From positions 3,691,501 through 3,755,500 of the forward strand of contig CM066736.1 of NCBI GenBank assembly GCA_033961575.1: a DNA stretch of 64,000 bases. Reading direction: 5' to 3'. Below the pieces are notes generated by a model. The model ran no database searches. It was not told where the DNA came from and was given only the letters and a program-made list of their open reading frames with translations. Position 1 is the first letter of the stretch, and every line of letters starts with the position of its first letter. The position numbers and the translations under genes are program-made. Of this stretch, positions 42,863 through 54,805 are shown piece after piece. The stretch is from Aselliscus stoliczkanus. Taxonomy: Eukaryota > Chordata > Mammalia > Chiroptera > Hipposideridae.

Positions 42863-42890
42863 ACTTCCTGACCAGAAATGACTCAGATAA
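42863..42890 (+). promoter_or_regulatory. Clustered ETS, AP-1 and GATA motifs
   Basis: Within 28 bases: ACTTCCT (42863-42869, ETS), TGACTCA (42879-42885, AP-1) and AGATAA (42885-42890, GATA), the last two sharing one base. The surrounding 150 bases look unique. Enhancer function is inferred. Confidence 0.25.
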
Positions 42891-43164
42891 ATTTGTTGGC
42901 GGAGAGCTGCAGCTGCCATCCTGGGATTAATTTGGAAGTGCTGGCTCAGGATGGCCGGGCTGCTGGCTGCCCACGAAGGTCAGGCCTTCTCTGAGCCTCC
43001 TGTCTGGGTCACTGTCAGAGCCTCTCTCTGAGGAAGCTGCCACCTCCACAGAGGAAATGGCTGGCCTGCACTTCACCCCTGGGAAATTCTGCAAAGACCG
43101 TCTCTCTACCCTCTTGCTCTAGTGATAGCTGCTGATGGAGGGCACATAGCAGGGAGCTTGTTTG

Positions 43165-43290
43165 TTTGTTCAGTCAGCAAATTGTTACTCAGTCAACATA
43201 TACTTGCTCCGCGCCTCCTGTGTGCCAGGCACCGTGCTAGGCCTGATGATACGAAGGTTAAAGAAGATACTGTCCTTGGTCTCAGAGAAT
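43165..43290 (-). repeat. L2 3'-end fragment
   Basis: The text actcagtcaacatatacttgctccgcgcctcctgtgtgccaggcaccgtgctagg is the reversed L2 terminus. Confidence 0.72.
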
Positions 43291-43549
43291 TTCAGCCTCA
43301 CGCGAGAGGGACATGCAGGCCGGGGATGACTCACTGGGACATTCTTATGTGTTGGAGTTGTATCAGCCAGGCTCTCTGTTTGCAAGTCGTAAATAAAAAA
43401 AACCTCAAATCAGCTTAGGCAAAAGGTAATTTAATGGTTGTTATGGAACTGAAAAGTTAAGTGTAGAGCGTCAGGCATAGCTTGACTCAGGGGCTCCAAA
43501 TATGTACTGGGATTAACCTCCTTTCTACCTTGGAACCCTGCTTTCCATG

Positions 43550-43990
43550 GTGTTGATTTCTGTGGTGGCTAAATAACGTCCCCTCCCCCCAACCCCCCAA
43601 AGTCGGTCATGTCCTAGTCCCAGGGGGCCTGTGACTCTCTGACCTGTGCAGATGTGATTTAGTTTAGGCCCTTGAGATGGGGAGACTGTCCTGGAAAGTC
43701 CTGAGGGTAATGGATTCACAAGGATTCTTATCAGGAGGCTCACAGGCAGAGGGAGAGGTGGCTACAGATGCAGAGATTGGTGATACCATTGCTAGGAGGG
43801 GCCACAAGCCACAGAATGCGGGCAGCCTCTGGAAGGGGCTGGAAAAGGCAAGTCATGGATTTTCCCCTAGAACCACCGAGAGGAAACACAGCCCTGTCGA
43901 CATCTTGATTGTAGCCCAGTGAGATGGATCTCACACTTCTGACTTCCAGATCTGTGAGATGATAAATTTGTGTTCTTTTAACTCACATCT
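43550..43990 (+). repeat. Ancient LTR-like repeat, family unassigned
   Basis: Order: gacctgtgcagatgtgatttag, ggcccttgagatggggagactgtcctgg, aggaggggccacaagccacagaatgc, ctggaaaaggcaag, cacagccctgtcgacatcttgattgtagcccagtgagatgg, gacttccagatctgtgagatgataaatttgtgtt. A long, recognisable copy of a common MaLR-like repeat. Confidence 0.65.
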
Positions 43991-44339
43991 CCCTTGGTTT
44001 CAAGTCCAGCAGAAAAGACGGAATGTTTTCTCCCTGGTAACTCCTGTACGAGTCCAACTAAGCATTCTGGTTGGACCAGCGTGGGTCACATGCCCATCTC
44101 TGAGCCAGTTGCCTGGCTAACAGTGCTCTGATTGGCCAGACCTGGGTCACAGACTCTACCCTGTGAGGGAATGGAGCCCCACCAGAACATCCTGAACTGA
44201 GTCTTGGCAGGTGGAGGAAATCCAGGGTTATGCTCCCGTTTAAAAGGGGAATGAATGCAGCGCAGCTAAAAATAGCAACCGTTCTCTATAGCAGAGGAGG
44301 GAGAATTCTCTCCCAGCTCCAAGGTAGGAGGAAAGAGTA

Positions 44340-44475
44340 CTGGGGGCATTGGGAGACTCGGCTTTTATTCCCAATTTCCTGTCTCATGAGCTGTGTGACC
44401 TCGGGTGGGTGGTACAACCTCTCTGACCTTCTGTGTCATTACCTGTAAAATGGGGCTTGTGACTTCCCCAGGGAT
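44340..44475 (+). repeat. MIR
   Basis: Order: tcctgtctcatgagctgtgtgacctcgggtgg, acctctctgaccttctgtgtcattacctgtaaaatgggg. Confidence 0.78.
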
Positions 44476-44939
44476 CATCTTTGAGCAGTAGGCCATCTTC
44501 AAGCCACTCCTCTTACTGTCAGACCAACCCCAGGACCCTGGATGGCGGGGATGGGGGCTGAGCTTTGGCCGTCTCTCGAGTTTGTTTTCTCAATGGTTTT
44601 GCTTTATCAAGGCGTTCATTGGAATCTGCCTTTGGTGACTCATACTTCAAAGGAGGTTGAACTTCTGGGCAAACCCCCCCTGGAGTGTTCGCCGCATGTG
44701 AAAAGAAATGTGCTCCCTTGGCTGTGGTCTCGGGCTCCTGACCCAATCTGCATATTTCTCTTGCTGGCATGGGCGCCAGTCATCTTTGGTGCCTGTCAGA
44801 GGAAGGCTGGCACTTCAGCCCATTTGTTGAGAAGGAAGGGGTGTATCGAGGGCCAGCTTGTCCCCCGGTTTGACTCAGATCAGATGTCAAGGGTCTCATG
44901 ACATATCGATCAGGGCTTATTTGCTGTCAATGACAAAAT

Positions 44940-45060
44940 TCAAATCAAATGGGCTCAAATCCCAGCTCTGCCATTTCCTAGCTGCGTGGCTAAGGCACAT
45001 AAGTCACGGAGCCTCTCCTAACATCAGTGTCTCCATCTGTAAAATGGAGGGAACCACGGG
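44940..45060 (+). repeat. MIR
   Basis: Order: ctcaaatcccagctctgccatttcctagctgcgtgg, gagcctctcctaacatcagtgtctccatctgtaaaatgg. Confidence 0.82.
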
Positions 45061-45479
45061 TGGGCAGCTGGATTTGTTTTCTATTTATGGGCTGCAGCTA
45101 GGAACCCGCTGTCGATCCCTGCCCTGCCGAGTAAGTGGCTTTTTCTGTTACAGGAGCTGAATATGAACCTCAGCCCTTCCTGGCCCTTTGTCCTCTGGTT
45201 TCATGAAGTGGCGCCTGCTGGCTGCCTCCCAGACCCCTCTGGAGGCTCCACACCGGAGTCGGGCCTTCTCCTGGCTGGTCCCTGCTGCCCTTTCCTGGAT
45301 CGCTCGAGAGCCTCCGCTTCATGCAGTGTGGGGACTCGGCCATTTGTGCTGGAAGTTGGCCAGTGGGGAACCCCGGTCAGACTGTAGACACCAGCCCGGG
45401 GAGCTCTGCCCGCTTCGGGGACTGGGCTCTGTGTGGTTTAGCATCTGTTCCCGGTCAGGCCTCCTCCACCAGGAGGTTT

Positions 45480-46330
45480 GTCCGCTGTGCCAGGCAGAAT
45501 CCTAAAATGGCCCGAGCTTCCCTTGTCTGGCCCAGCCCTGGAGTGTGACTAGGATGGGATAGGTGCTGTCTTGATGAGATGACGTTAAGTGTCAGGAAAT
45601 GGGAGGTGCGGTCACCCGCGGTTACAGATATAAAAGCTGGTAGTGGCAGACAGGAGACAGACGCCTCTGCTGGCTCTGCAGGATTCGGTGGCAGAGGTGA
45701 GCAGGGCCGCTGAGAGCTAAGAGCCAGCCCCTCCGGACCACCGGCAAGAATGTGGACTCTCAGTCCTACCGAACTCTGCTCTCAACCGAGCGCGCCTGCG
45801 CGAGGCAGCCCAGCCTCAGCGGAGATGGCAGACGCCTTGGTTCCAGTCTGTGAGGACCTGAGCGGGGACCCGGCTCCCGCCCTTGCCTGCACTCCTGACC
45901 CCAGACACTGCGATAATGCATTTGTGTCGTCGGCTGCTGAGTGTGTGGCGATTTGTTATGCAGCCCTGGAAACTAATACACCCTCTAAACTCTGGGAGAA
46001 TCCCAGTTTAGGAGCAAGGAGGAATGCCACTCAGCTTGGAGGGTCTTGTGTAGTGCTCCGGCCCAGAACGTGCCTCGTGTCATGGTCTCGCCTCCCTACC
46101 TGAAGTGACACCCCTCCCACACTGCTCTGTTCTCCTGGATAAATCCACACAGAGAGAGAGAGGAAACAAGTTCAGACTCTGCTTAGAGTATCAGTTCGGA
46201 GTATTGGATTTAGCTGTGAGTAATAGAAAACCCATTGAAGAACTGAGTAAATAAAAGAGCAGTTACTTTGACTATAAGACGTCTAATGGCAGGTAGGTTA
46301 TTGTCTTCAGGAACCCAGATGCCTGTCATT
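45480..46330. other. Probable ancient repeat plus unassigned sequence
   Basis: The part 45,490-45,960 resembles an old LTR-like repeat (caggcagaatcctaaaatggcc start). It holds a TATAAAAG at 45629-45636 that may be a relic LTR promoter. No gene is supported. Confidence 0.3.
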
Positions 46331-46343
46331 TTGCACTACCATT

Positions 46344-46467
46344 TTTTTTAAATTATTTATTTATTTTTTTTTTGAGAGCAGTGTCACTGGCCCTCATACG
46401 TGGGATCCAAACGAGGGCCGCTGGCGTCCCAAGCCAGCTCTCAACCACCATGCCACTCGGCCGGCCC
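46344..46467 (-). mobile_element. Short SINE
   Basis: T-rich tail, gagagcagtgtcactggccc, ggatccaaacgagggccgctgg, ctctcaaccaccatgcc, actcggccggccc. The duplication tgca(c/t)taccatt lies at 46332-46343 and 46469-46480. Confidence 0.9.
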
Positions 46468-46579
46468 CTGCATTACCATTCTTATGATGACGTCTGAGCT
46501 TGTCTCGTGGTTACAGCGTGGCTGCCGAAGCTCCAGCCATCATGTCCACATGTAGGCAGGAAGGAAGCGCAAGGGTAGA

Positions 46580-46870
46580 ATCTAGAGGTGACTGGATCAG
46601 TAAACTGTAACTCAGCCAGACAATGAAATACCACTCAGCATTCAACAAGAATGAGTTGCTTATACATACAGCATGGATAAGTCTCAAACTCAAGCTGTAG
46701 GATGTCATAGGGAAGGCAGCGCTCGAGGGATTAGGGTGGGAAGTGAGGAAATGGCTCTATTTTGGTGGTGGTGATGGACACACAAACTGCACTTACTAAC
46801 AGTCATAGAGCTGTTTGCTGAAAGGGTAAAATGCACCCATTGCAGGCTTTTAAAGCAGATTTTTATCCTT
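46580..46870 (+). mobile_element. Old L1 3' fragment, sense
   Basis: The text acagtgaaataccactcagcattc-like order (gccagacaatgaaataccactcagc), gagttgcttatacatacagcatgg, gtggtgatggacacacaaactgc, gctgaaagggtaaaatgcaccc follows the old L1 3' end. Confidence 0.6.
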
Positions 46871-47399
46871 TTTTCTTTTGGTGAGGGGGGTTGGCTGCAA
46901 ATCCTGATATGTAGTGTTTGCCTATTTCCGTGGTATAAATACTCCAACCACAGCTGACTGCAAGATGCTAACAGTTTAACAACTGCTCATAGATTTCTGA
47001 AAACTGGTGGAATGCTGCCAAATATTGTATATAAATTATGCCTCCGTAACCCTGACTTCAGGAAAAGAACGCTTTTCAAGGGTCCCGTCCTAACAACTGC
47101 TCGTCACTCACTGACCGTTTATGACCATGAAAGGGAAGCCGGAAATTGAATTCTTCAGCCAGGCAATTTGTCACCCTGAGACAAAATCAGGGTTCTGAAA
47201 CCGTCCAGAACCCCCAGAGCCAACGACAGTTCTTACACCACTTGCCTCCAGGATTTCCAGAAAAAAGCAAAACTTGCCTAGCACAGCCAACAGAGAGAGC
47301 CCTTCTGGTCTGATTGGATACCCAGGCTCAGAGAGAGGCGGGCACCCGGGGGCCGTCATGCCCACACCAGCCGCAGGGCGCAGGGGCCACCTCCCACAC

Positions 47400-47710
47400 T
47401 CGCAGACGGTCCTCCTGTTCCTTGGACTCTCCTGGCGGTTCCCACCTCAGAGCTTTGCATTTGGTGCTTCTCCCCGGAACCAGCCTCCCCAGGCTCTTTG
47501 CACAGCCAGCTCCGCCTTACCCGGTTTTTAGCTCAGATGTCAGCCGGGCAGACAGGCCTCCTCCACCTCTTAGGCAGAAGAATGAGAAATATCATCAGGC
47601 TCCACTTTCAGTGACCCCGTTTGTGTTCTTGTTTTTGTCTCTTTCCCTAGGAGAGAATGTCAGCCCTGGTGGGGTAGGGATGGGGGTGGGGGCTAGAGGG
47701 CTTGTTTCTG
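47400..47710 (+). repeat. L2 fragment
   Basis: Order: ctcagagctttgcatttggtgcttctccccggaacc, ccaggctctttgcac, ttttagctcagatgtcagccgggcagacaggcc. This is the L2 3' region in sense. Confidence 0.68.
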
Positions 47711-48044
47711 CTATTTTATTGGGAACTCAGCGAACTAACCAAGCACAGTGTTAGTGGGTCAACCTTGGCCGAATGAATGAAGGCAAGCACAGAGCACACA
47801 CCTCTGACACGCCGTCCGTGGTCTCACAAACAGACCCCTCACACACACTTCACCCACGTACCCTGAGCCTGCACCATCACAGGGGTGGACAGACCCTCAC
47901 ACCCCAACCCGCCGTGACCCCTCAGCAAGGAGGAGGGAGTGGAGCAGCCATTGGCTTATTCCTGTTGCAGGTTGACCTTCCTCTTCAGAGGTGCATCCTG
48001 GGATTGCTGAGATGTCCCCCAAGGGGAAGTGAAAAACAAAGCTT

Positions 48045-48062
48045 AGAGAGAGAGAGAGAGAG
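48045..48062 (+). repeat. (AG)9 microsatellite
   Basis: Nine AG units followed by three ACCG-like units (accgaccgacc). Confidence 0.9.
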
Positions 48063-48064
48063 AC

Positions 48065-49015
48065 CGACCGACCTAGTTGTGGGCCAGTGGCCGGCTGGGC
48101 TGGGGCTGGTGCCAGGAATGATTTGAGCTGCCACCCCGCCCGGCTCCCAGCTCCCCTCCAGATGTCTCGGTGGGGCATGGAGGGCGGGGCCAGGCCCTTC
48201 ACTCAGGGAACCTCCGCGATGGGACCCAGGTAACTCATCCCTCTCAGCCAGGGCTCTCCACTGGGCCCTCTGGTGGCCGCGAGCGACATTTGAGAACTAA
48301 GCCTTGGTGTTTGAGATGAAGCCACCTGGACAGTCTCTCAGTTTTTGCCTTGTCGCCTGGGGGTATTTCTCTCAGGCTGGCATCCTAGACATTCCTGAGA
48401 TGGCGGCCAATTCAGTTAAACAGTCATCTTTGATCCAGGTGGGCCCCGGTGGTCACCTAGCCAGCAACCAGCCTCTCCTTTTCCTTTCCAGCAGAGTCCA
48501 GATCTTATTATTATTATTTTTTTGAGGGGCGGGGGGGATGAGCTACCCTATTCCAGGAGATTAATCAGATAGGTCTCAGGAAATTCTATTTTTCATTGAT
48601 CTGAGGTAGGCATGAGACCCAGCTCTAGCCAATGAAATGTTGGGGGAATTCTGCTGGGGGCAGATTTTCCACGTTAATAAGAGAAAAGCAAGCATATGAA
48701 AAGAAAGCTCCTCTTGCTGCCTCGCCCATTCTTCCTGCTTGGCTCATTGTGGTGTGAGGGAGTGTTGCTTCGAGCCACATCAACCATTTTATGACTGTGA
48801 GGCAAAACATGGTTGATCCACTGAGGATGGTGGAGCAGAGATATGGTAAGCTCCTAGGTTTTTGATTGTGGAGCCAGAATCATCCTGAAATGACGCTCTC
48901 CAGACTTCTTCTATGAGATCATTAAATTTCCTCATAGCTTTTACTTGCAGACAGAAGGATCCCAACTCATTCATGGGCCTTTATACGTGGACATCTCTTC
49001 CTTGCCTCCTCCCCT
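48065..49015. other. Unassigned sequence
   Basis: Nothing was recognised apart from a short ttattattattattttt run at about 48,505. Confidence 0.3.
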
Positions 49016-49019
49016 CACC

Positions 49020-49310
49020 TAGGTAGCACTTACTCATTATGCAGAGCTCAGCTTAAGTACCACTTCCTCAGGGAGCCTGCCCTGATTCCCTCCCCCAGGA
49101 GTAAGGAGATCACGCTTCCCTGCTTCACACCCTTCTAGCATCACGTGCCTTTAAAGCCCCTGCGGTTGTTCAGCAGTTGATAAACATCCATCTCCTACAT
49201 GAAACTGGACATCCCACAAGACTGGCACTCGTAGCTGTGCCTGGCACAATGCCTGGTGCCTCGTGAGTGCTTAGCAAATATTTGCTGAATGCATGAGTGA
49301 CAATTCTGGA
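49020..49310 (+). repeat. L2, sense
   Basis: Order: gctcagcttaagtaccacttcctcagggagcctgccctgattcc, ctgtgcctggcacaatgcctgg, gagtgcttagcaaatatttgctgaatgcatgag. A clear copy to the terminus. Confidence 0.8.
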
Positions 49311-49329
49311 CTTGCAAGATCTCATGGTC

Positions 49330-49800
49330 CAAAATTATGAGGAGATACTACTTTACACCAACTAGAATGACTAACATCAAAAGGCTGACAGTGTCTGGTG
49401 TTGATGAGAATATGGAGGCACTGGAACTCACGTATGCAGCTGGAAGGACTGTAAAATGGTGCAACTGCTTTGGAAGACAGTTTGGGGGCTTCTTAGGAGG
49501 TGAATTATGCACTGACCACGTGACCCAGCAATCCCACTTCTTGCTATTTACCCAAGAGACATGAAAGCGTATGTCCACACAAAAATTGTACATGATTGTT
49601 CATAGTCGCTTTCTTTGTAATAGCCAAAGACCGGAAATAAACCAGTGGCCCATGTCCAGGTGAATGGATAAAGAAATGGTGGTTTGTCCACACAGTGGAA
49701 CACTATTCAGCAAGAATAAGGATGAATGGTGGACACACACAGCCGTATGGATGACTCTCAGCATCACAGTGCCGCATGAAAGAAGCCAGGCAAGAAAAGA
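49330..49800 (+). mobile_element. Old L1 3' fragment, sense
   Basis: Order: aggagatactactttacaccaactagaatg, gatgagaatatggaggcactgg, gactgtaaaatggtgcaactgctttggaagacagtttgg, gacccagcaatcccacttcttgc, atgaaagcgtatgtccacacaaaaattgtacatg, ggtgaatggataaagaaatgg. This is the end of ORF2, and it is too decayed to code. Confidence 0.85.
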
Positions 49801-49984
49801 GGGCAAACTGGGCTGAGCATTGACTTGGGGTGGGGGCAGTGGACACTGGAGACCCGCAAGGACGCCATCATCACACTGAGTGGAAGCCGAGACCCTTACA
49901 GTGTCCAACAAGGTCCACAAGACCCGACCCTGAGGCCCCTCCGGTTTCATTTTCTCCCCACCTCCCCCACATCCACGCCAGCCC

Positions 49985-50200
49985 CCGGCCTCTGCTCTGC
50001 TTCCTGAACCCACCAGGCACGCTCCCACCTCAGGACCTTTGCACGGGCTGTTCTCTCTGCCTGGGACGCTGTTCCCCAGATCTAAACATGGCCGTCTTCA
50101 AGTTTTTGCACAGACATCACCTCCACAGGCAGGCCTGCCAGAGCTCATCTGTCTAAAAGACCTCCAGACCCCTCCTTGGTCTGGCCTTGTGCTTTTCTTC
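49985..50200 (+). repeat. L2 fragment
   Basis: Order: ccacctcaggacctttgcacgggctgttctctctgcctggg, cgctgttccccagatc, cacagacatcacctcc. Confidence 0.72.
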
Positions 50201-50234
50201 TTTTTAGCACTTGCTTCTATCTGGTGAAATTATA

Positions 50235-50357
50235 TGTGCATACACATAAACAAAAATGTGGATGACCCAGAATACTCAGGCGAGGTGAAAGAAGTCAGAC
50301 GGGAAAAGGAGGACCTACTGTGTGATTCCATTTGCATGAAACGATTCCATTTATAGT
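50235..50357 (+). mobile_element. Old L1 fragment, sense, right part
   Basis: The text gtgaaagaagtcagacgggaaaaggaggacctactgtgtgattccatttgcatgaaa continues the L1 3' order of the fragment at 49,330-49,800, with an L2 between. Confidence 0.6.
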
Positions 50358-50825
50358 ATTTTTTTTTAAAGATTTTGTTGAGTTGGGGGAGGAAAACAGC
50401 GTTGGGGATTCGGGGAAGGGGAACACAAGTTGCTGTCTTTTTGTTCTTCAGTCTAGTTGCGGAGGACGTTGCTTCACTGGCCCATGTTGGTATCGTCATT
50501 GCGCTCTTCCCGGGTGAGGCAGATCAGTCGCCGGCCTCTGGATGTCGCTCACAGAGGCTCTTGGCAGATTACACTGGCTGCCACCCACTCACGCTGGCTG
50601 CTGGCCACTCACTGTAGCCTATGGCAGCCCACTGCAGCAGGGGCTGCAGCTATGCTGTCCCGGGGACTCACAGCAGCCCAGCTCCAGGTGGAGCTGTTGT
50701 TCACCATCTTAGCTGTAGAGGGCAGTGTCACTGGCCCTCATATGGGGGATCCGAACCGGGACCCCGCTGCTCAGACCCGCTGATGTCCCAAGCCAACTCC
50801 TAACCAACGTGCCACTTGGCCGGCC
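50358..50825 (-). mobile_element. Long-body SINE
   Basis: The reversed tail aaagattttgttgagttgggggagg leads to cttcactggcccatgttggtatcgtcattgcg, cagctccaggtggagctgttg and head gccacttggccggcc. It interrupts L1-like sequence. Confidence 0.9.
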
Positions 50826-51765
50826 TGGGAAAATGATTTTTGATACTCGGTGCTTAGAAGATTTCTCTGCGGAACAACTCGGGCAGTCAACCTACCTTTC
50901 CAGCTGTCGGCTGCAGGAAACTGAAACATGGGTCAAGTATTTCCTATGGGAATTTGGTGTCCACTTTGGGAGGGGCTGCAAGTGTAGACTACAGTGGATT
51001 TCAGAGTGTTCATACGGAAAAAAAGAACATAAATATCTCACCGATCACTCTTCATATGGATTAGTGGCTGAAATGCTAATGTTTTGGATTGGGTAGGCTA
51101 AATATAATCTCGAACTTACTCCCATCTGTTTGTGTAACCTTTTTATTTTACTGTGGCCATTTGGGCATTGTAAATGCTGGCAGGCCAGCTTGGGAAGGCA
51201 GAACCAGAGTGGACTCACTGATCAGCAGCGTCCAGCACCTGGCCTGCCATGTGCCCTGGTCCCTGTTCCTTTCAACGGAAGGCATCAGCCCTGGGCATCT
51301 GTCCCCAGGACCAGGGGGCATTCCCAGCCCCACAGGAGGGACAGTGGCCGCTGGGAGGGCACAGGGAAGGGTGACTCAGTTCCTGCGCTGGAAGGGGAAC
51401 TTGGGCGTCTGCTGGGATCCAGTCATTGTGGCCTTTACCCGAGTCATGCTGGCCAAGACAGTTTCTCCCTGCCTGCCCCCGGCCCACTGGCTGAGAGGTC
51501 TCCCTGTTGGCTGCAGAAATGGTTTACATCATTTGTACCCGAGGCCTGGGGGCATCTGAAGTTCAGATTCACTGGAAGGAAATCAGCCTGTGCCTTGTGC
51601 TCCCCACGAAACACGAATCAATACGGCATTGATCCGGAGGAGGCCGCCTTCCTCACCCAGTGCCTCCAGCTGGGCCCTCCAGAGCCAGGTTGGGGGAGGG
51701 TCAGAAATGGCAGACTGCGTGGAGGAGGGTCTGTGCAGACTGGCTCTGTTTTCCTTTTCAACATT
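50826..51765. other. Unassigned sequence
   Basis: Open frames up to 212 codons (from 51,130) show no domain or splice pattern. Nothing else was recognised. Confidence 0.3.
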
Positions 51766-51990
51766 TAAAAACTACAGTAAAATATACAGTGGTGTGAAAT
51801 TTACCATTTTCACCTTTTTTTTGAGGGCAGTGTCACCGGCCCTCCTATGTGGGACCTCAACCAGGGCCACTGGCTTCCCAAGCCAGCATACCAGTTTCAC
51901 CATTTTTAAGTGCACAGTTCCATTTCATATAGTGCAGTCACATCGTTGTGCCACCATCAGCCTCCAGCACTTTTTCATCTTCCCCAGGTC
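51766..51990 (-). mobile_element. Old L1 3' end, antisense, split by a SINE
   Basis: The text actacagtaaaatatacagtggtgtgaaatttacc and, after the SINE, ttttaagtgcacagttcc, catcgttgtgccaccatcagcc is the reversed L1 end. Confidence 0.7.
51815..51888 (-). mobile_element. Short SINE, 5'-truncated, inside L1
   Basis: Poly-T, then gagggcagtgtcaccggccc, gggacctcaaccagggccac, cccaagccagcat; the head GGGCCGGCC is missing. The flanks taccattttcacc and taccagtttcacc look like its target duplication. Confidence 0.85.
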
Positions 51991-53485
51991 CCTGGATTTT
52001 CCGACCTGGGGAGGGGCCAGAGCTGGAGGATCATGGGAGAAGGCAGGTGTCCCAGCCCCGATTAGGTTTCCTCTTGGCATCTCTCTGGGAGCAAGACTCC
52101 AGGAAGTGTAGGCACAGCCGCGGAAGGGTAATTCCAGGCGGGCCTCGTAAAGGGAGGATTTGCGAAGGTGTGGGCTGGCATGGGGAAATCCTGGGCTAGA
52201 AACTGGGGAGCTGTGACCACCCTGGGATTGGGAGGGAGGCAAGGAGGGAGCGCTCCAGAAACCCAGGAGGGAGGATGTATCAGCCACCACCTTGAGAGGA
52301 GAGGTCCCCTTCAGTGGAGCGGAACAGCCCTGGAGAGGACCGCACTCGCCCCCAGAGTCCTGCAGGGGCTCCCCAGGCCAAGTCCATCCTGAAGGTAGAG
52401 GACAGCAGGCTGGGTGGTGTGGGTCAGCCTGGGGGCAGAGATCCTGGGGCCGGAGGAGAGCGATGGGCAAATAGAAGGTGCTGGCACAAAGGGTCTGATG
52501 TGTTTCTTAGTGTAATGAACACCCGTGTCTGTTGTCATAGCACCCCTTCCTTCTCCTGGCAGCAGCCCCGCTTTTTATCAGGGGATCCAGGCTTCCATTC
52601 TCAGTCTAAAGATGCACCCCCACCTGGATGATGATCCTGGTCTAAGCCAATCAACTTACTGCTTTTCCCTGTCCTCTGTGATTGGTGCAGGGTGGCTGCA
52701 GGACCCTGAAAGGGCATCTCTTTCCTGGTGGACCCTGACCTGGGGTGTAGCATAAAATTCCTGGCAGCCATCTTGCCACCGGGTGGCACTTGTGGGTGAA
52801 GCCAGCACAGAGGAGAGGACAGGCCAGAGAGGGAGAGACTCGGGCCCAAGGATATTATCTAAGGCCCTGGATCCAGCTATGTCTGAAGCTGAATCTATTC
52901 CTGGAATTTTAGTTCCTCGTTTTGCTGAAGTCAGTTGGATTTGCACTGGCTTGTAAGAGAGATTCCTGACATGACTAGTTTTTTCTTTTCTCTTTTTCAT
53001 TCTAAGCAAGCTACAGCTCTGGGTCTGTCATTCTCAGGATTTTTTATTTTTTCAAGTTCAGCCAGAATGCTGAGCAAGCGGCAGATGTGGAGAGCAGTGA
53101 GCCATCTTCTGCGTCTGTCGTTTGGGTCAGCATTATCTCAGCACAGAGCGGCCAGTGGCCTGGAGAGAAGGGGGGCGGGGTCCGTCTGGGCCCGTCTGGT
53201 CCAGCTGGCTGTGGCCCAGCAAAGGCGAAGCCCATTTGCCTCTGGCCCGGCGTGAGGTGCCCCAGAGGAAGAGGCAGGGGGACCTGGGGCCTAGAGCACT
53301 GGCTCTGGGTCAGATAGGTGTCAGGCCGGCTTTCTCATTAGCGTTGTGGTCCTGAGCAGCCTGCCTTTGCAGAATGGCTGACATGGGAAAGGCAGCCGGT
53401 GACGCTCAGCAGCCACTCTCGGTAAGGCCCAGAAGGCGGTGCAGCGCAGGGCTGAGGGCTCAGGGCTCAGGGCCGTCATCCCGGA
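51990..53485. other. Mostly unassigned
   Basis: Nothing clear. The part 52,500-52,950 has the look of an old interspersed repeat (gtctaagccaatcaacttactgc). No gene. Confidence 0.3.
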
Positions 53486-53489
53486 TGCT

Positions 53490-53690
53490 CCACCTCTTAG
53501 CTGTGGGACCATGGGCATGCCACTTCACCTCTCTGGGCCTCAGTCTCCTCACCTGGAAAATGGGGATGATGATAACATTTTTGCCCTTATAGGACTGCCA
53601 TAGGGACTAAATGACTACATATAGACAAAGCCCTCTGCATGGCGCCAGGCATGTGGTAAAAATAGCTGCTGCTTTTACCCAAAGCCTACA
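53490..53690 (+). repeat. MIR, near full length
   Basis: Order: cttagctgtgggaccatgggcatgccacttcacctctctgggcctcagtctcctcacctggaaaatggggatgatg, aggactgccatagggactaaatgac, ggcgccaggcatgtggtaaa. Confidence 0.85.
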
Positions 53691-53799
53691 GAGCATGTTA
53701 ATCATTGGCAACCTTTACAATCTCTTGTACTCTTGGCAGTTCTCTGTAAAACCTCAGAAGTCCCCCCGATGTGTTTCAAGGTCATTTGCCTCTTTCTCC

Positions 53800-53970
53800 T
53801 TGCCCAGCACTAAACAAGTTTATTTGACCTCTGAGTGGCCCAGTTTCCTCATCTGCAAAATGGAGCATTCACATTCCTACATCATCGTTCTTGTCAGGTT
53901 TACATGAGAAACGATCGTGCCATGCTTAGCACAGCTCACAGCCCACACACATACAGGATTCAGTAAATAC
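53800..53970 (+). repeat. MIR
   Basis: Order: tgagtggcccagtttcctcatctgcaaaatggagc, gtcaggtttacatgag, ccatgcttagcacagc, attcagtaaat. Confidence 0.75.
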
Positions 53971-54189
53971 GAGCAATCACTAGTAACAGTCTTATTCCCA
54001 GCAAGACCTCCGGGCCAAACACCCTGAGGCACATGTAATCCCATAGGCCCCAGGGCCCAGGTGGCCAGTTCATTCATCTCATGCTAGAATTTTAAGGAAC
54101 ATAATACATTAAAATATATATGGATTTGTGGTTCTTAAAAGAGAAATTCCCCTGGAATTTCACCCAGAGGATGTTTTCAGCAGAAAAAC

Positions 54190-54262
54190 ACCAACACTTG
54201 GCCATGCCTACTATATGCCAGGCGGTGTTCTAAGGACTTTATAGATATTAACTCATTTCATC
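54190..54262 (-). repeat. MIR, left half, split by another old repeat
   Basis: The text atgcctactatatgccaggcggtgttctaaggactttatagatattaactcatttcatcc is the reversed MIR 3' end; the core follows at 54,600 after an insertion. Confidence 0.75.
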
Positions 54263-54600
54263 CTGTGTCAGTTGGGAAAGGTTAGGTTTTGCTGCAGTAA
54301 CAAAGGACCCCCACATCCCGACTTAACAATAACCACAGTTTATTCCTTGTTCGTCGTGGGTCAGCACAGACAGCTGTACCCTTGGGAAGCAGGGCAGCCA
54401 TCATTTGAAGGAAAGTGAATGCCGTGAAGCACAGTGGTCATGCACTGGCTCCTAAACCGATCCATGTCACTGCCATGCACATTCCATGGGTGGAAGCAAG
54501 TCACATGACCTCACCTAAATTCACAGGGTGGGGAAGTGCTCCTGGGTGTGGGGAAGAGAACCAGGAACCCAGCAAGTGGCTTAGGGAGCATCACGAGTGA
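54263..54600. repeat. Ancient repeat inserted in a MIR, family unassigned
   Basis: About 340 bases (ggttttgctgcagtaacaaaggaccc, cacagtttattccttg) separate two MIR halves that belong together, so it is an insertion. It resembles an old LTR or DNA element. Confidence 0.5.
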
Positions 54601-54745
54601 TTGTCACCCATCCTCCCAGCTGTGTTATGAATAGGTACAATTGTTACCCATATTTTTCAGGTGAGAAAAATGAGGCTCAGAGAAGTTAGGTACTTTGCTC
54701 AAGGACATACAGCTTTGAAATAGCTAAACAAAGAAACCACCCGAT
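54601..54745 (-). repeat. MIR, right half
   Basis: The text cctcccagctgtgttatgaataggtacaattgttacccatatttttcaggtgagaaaaatgaggctcagagaag is the reversed MIR core that continues 54,190-54,262. Confidence 0.78.
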
Positions 54746-54805
54746 GTCCTTGAGAAAACCTTCACATTTCTCATTCATATCAGGTTGTGTACATTCTGCT
54801 CTGGG

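Noticed and set aside
45629..45636. TATAAAAG as a promoter
   Set aside because: It lies in what looks like an old LTR-like repeat, and no exon or gene follows.
49330..49800. Intact L1 ORF2
   Set aside because: Only the decayed 3' end is present, without an open frame of useful length.
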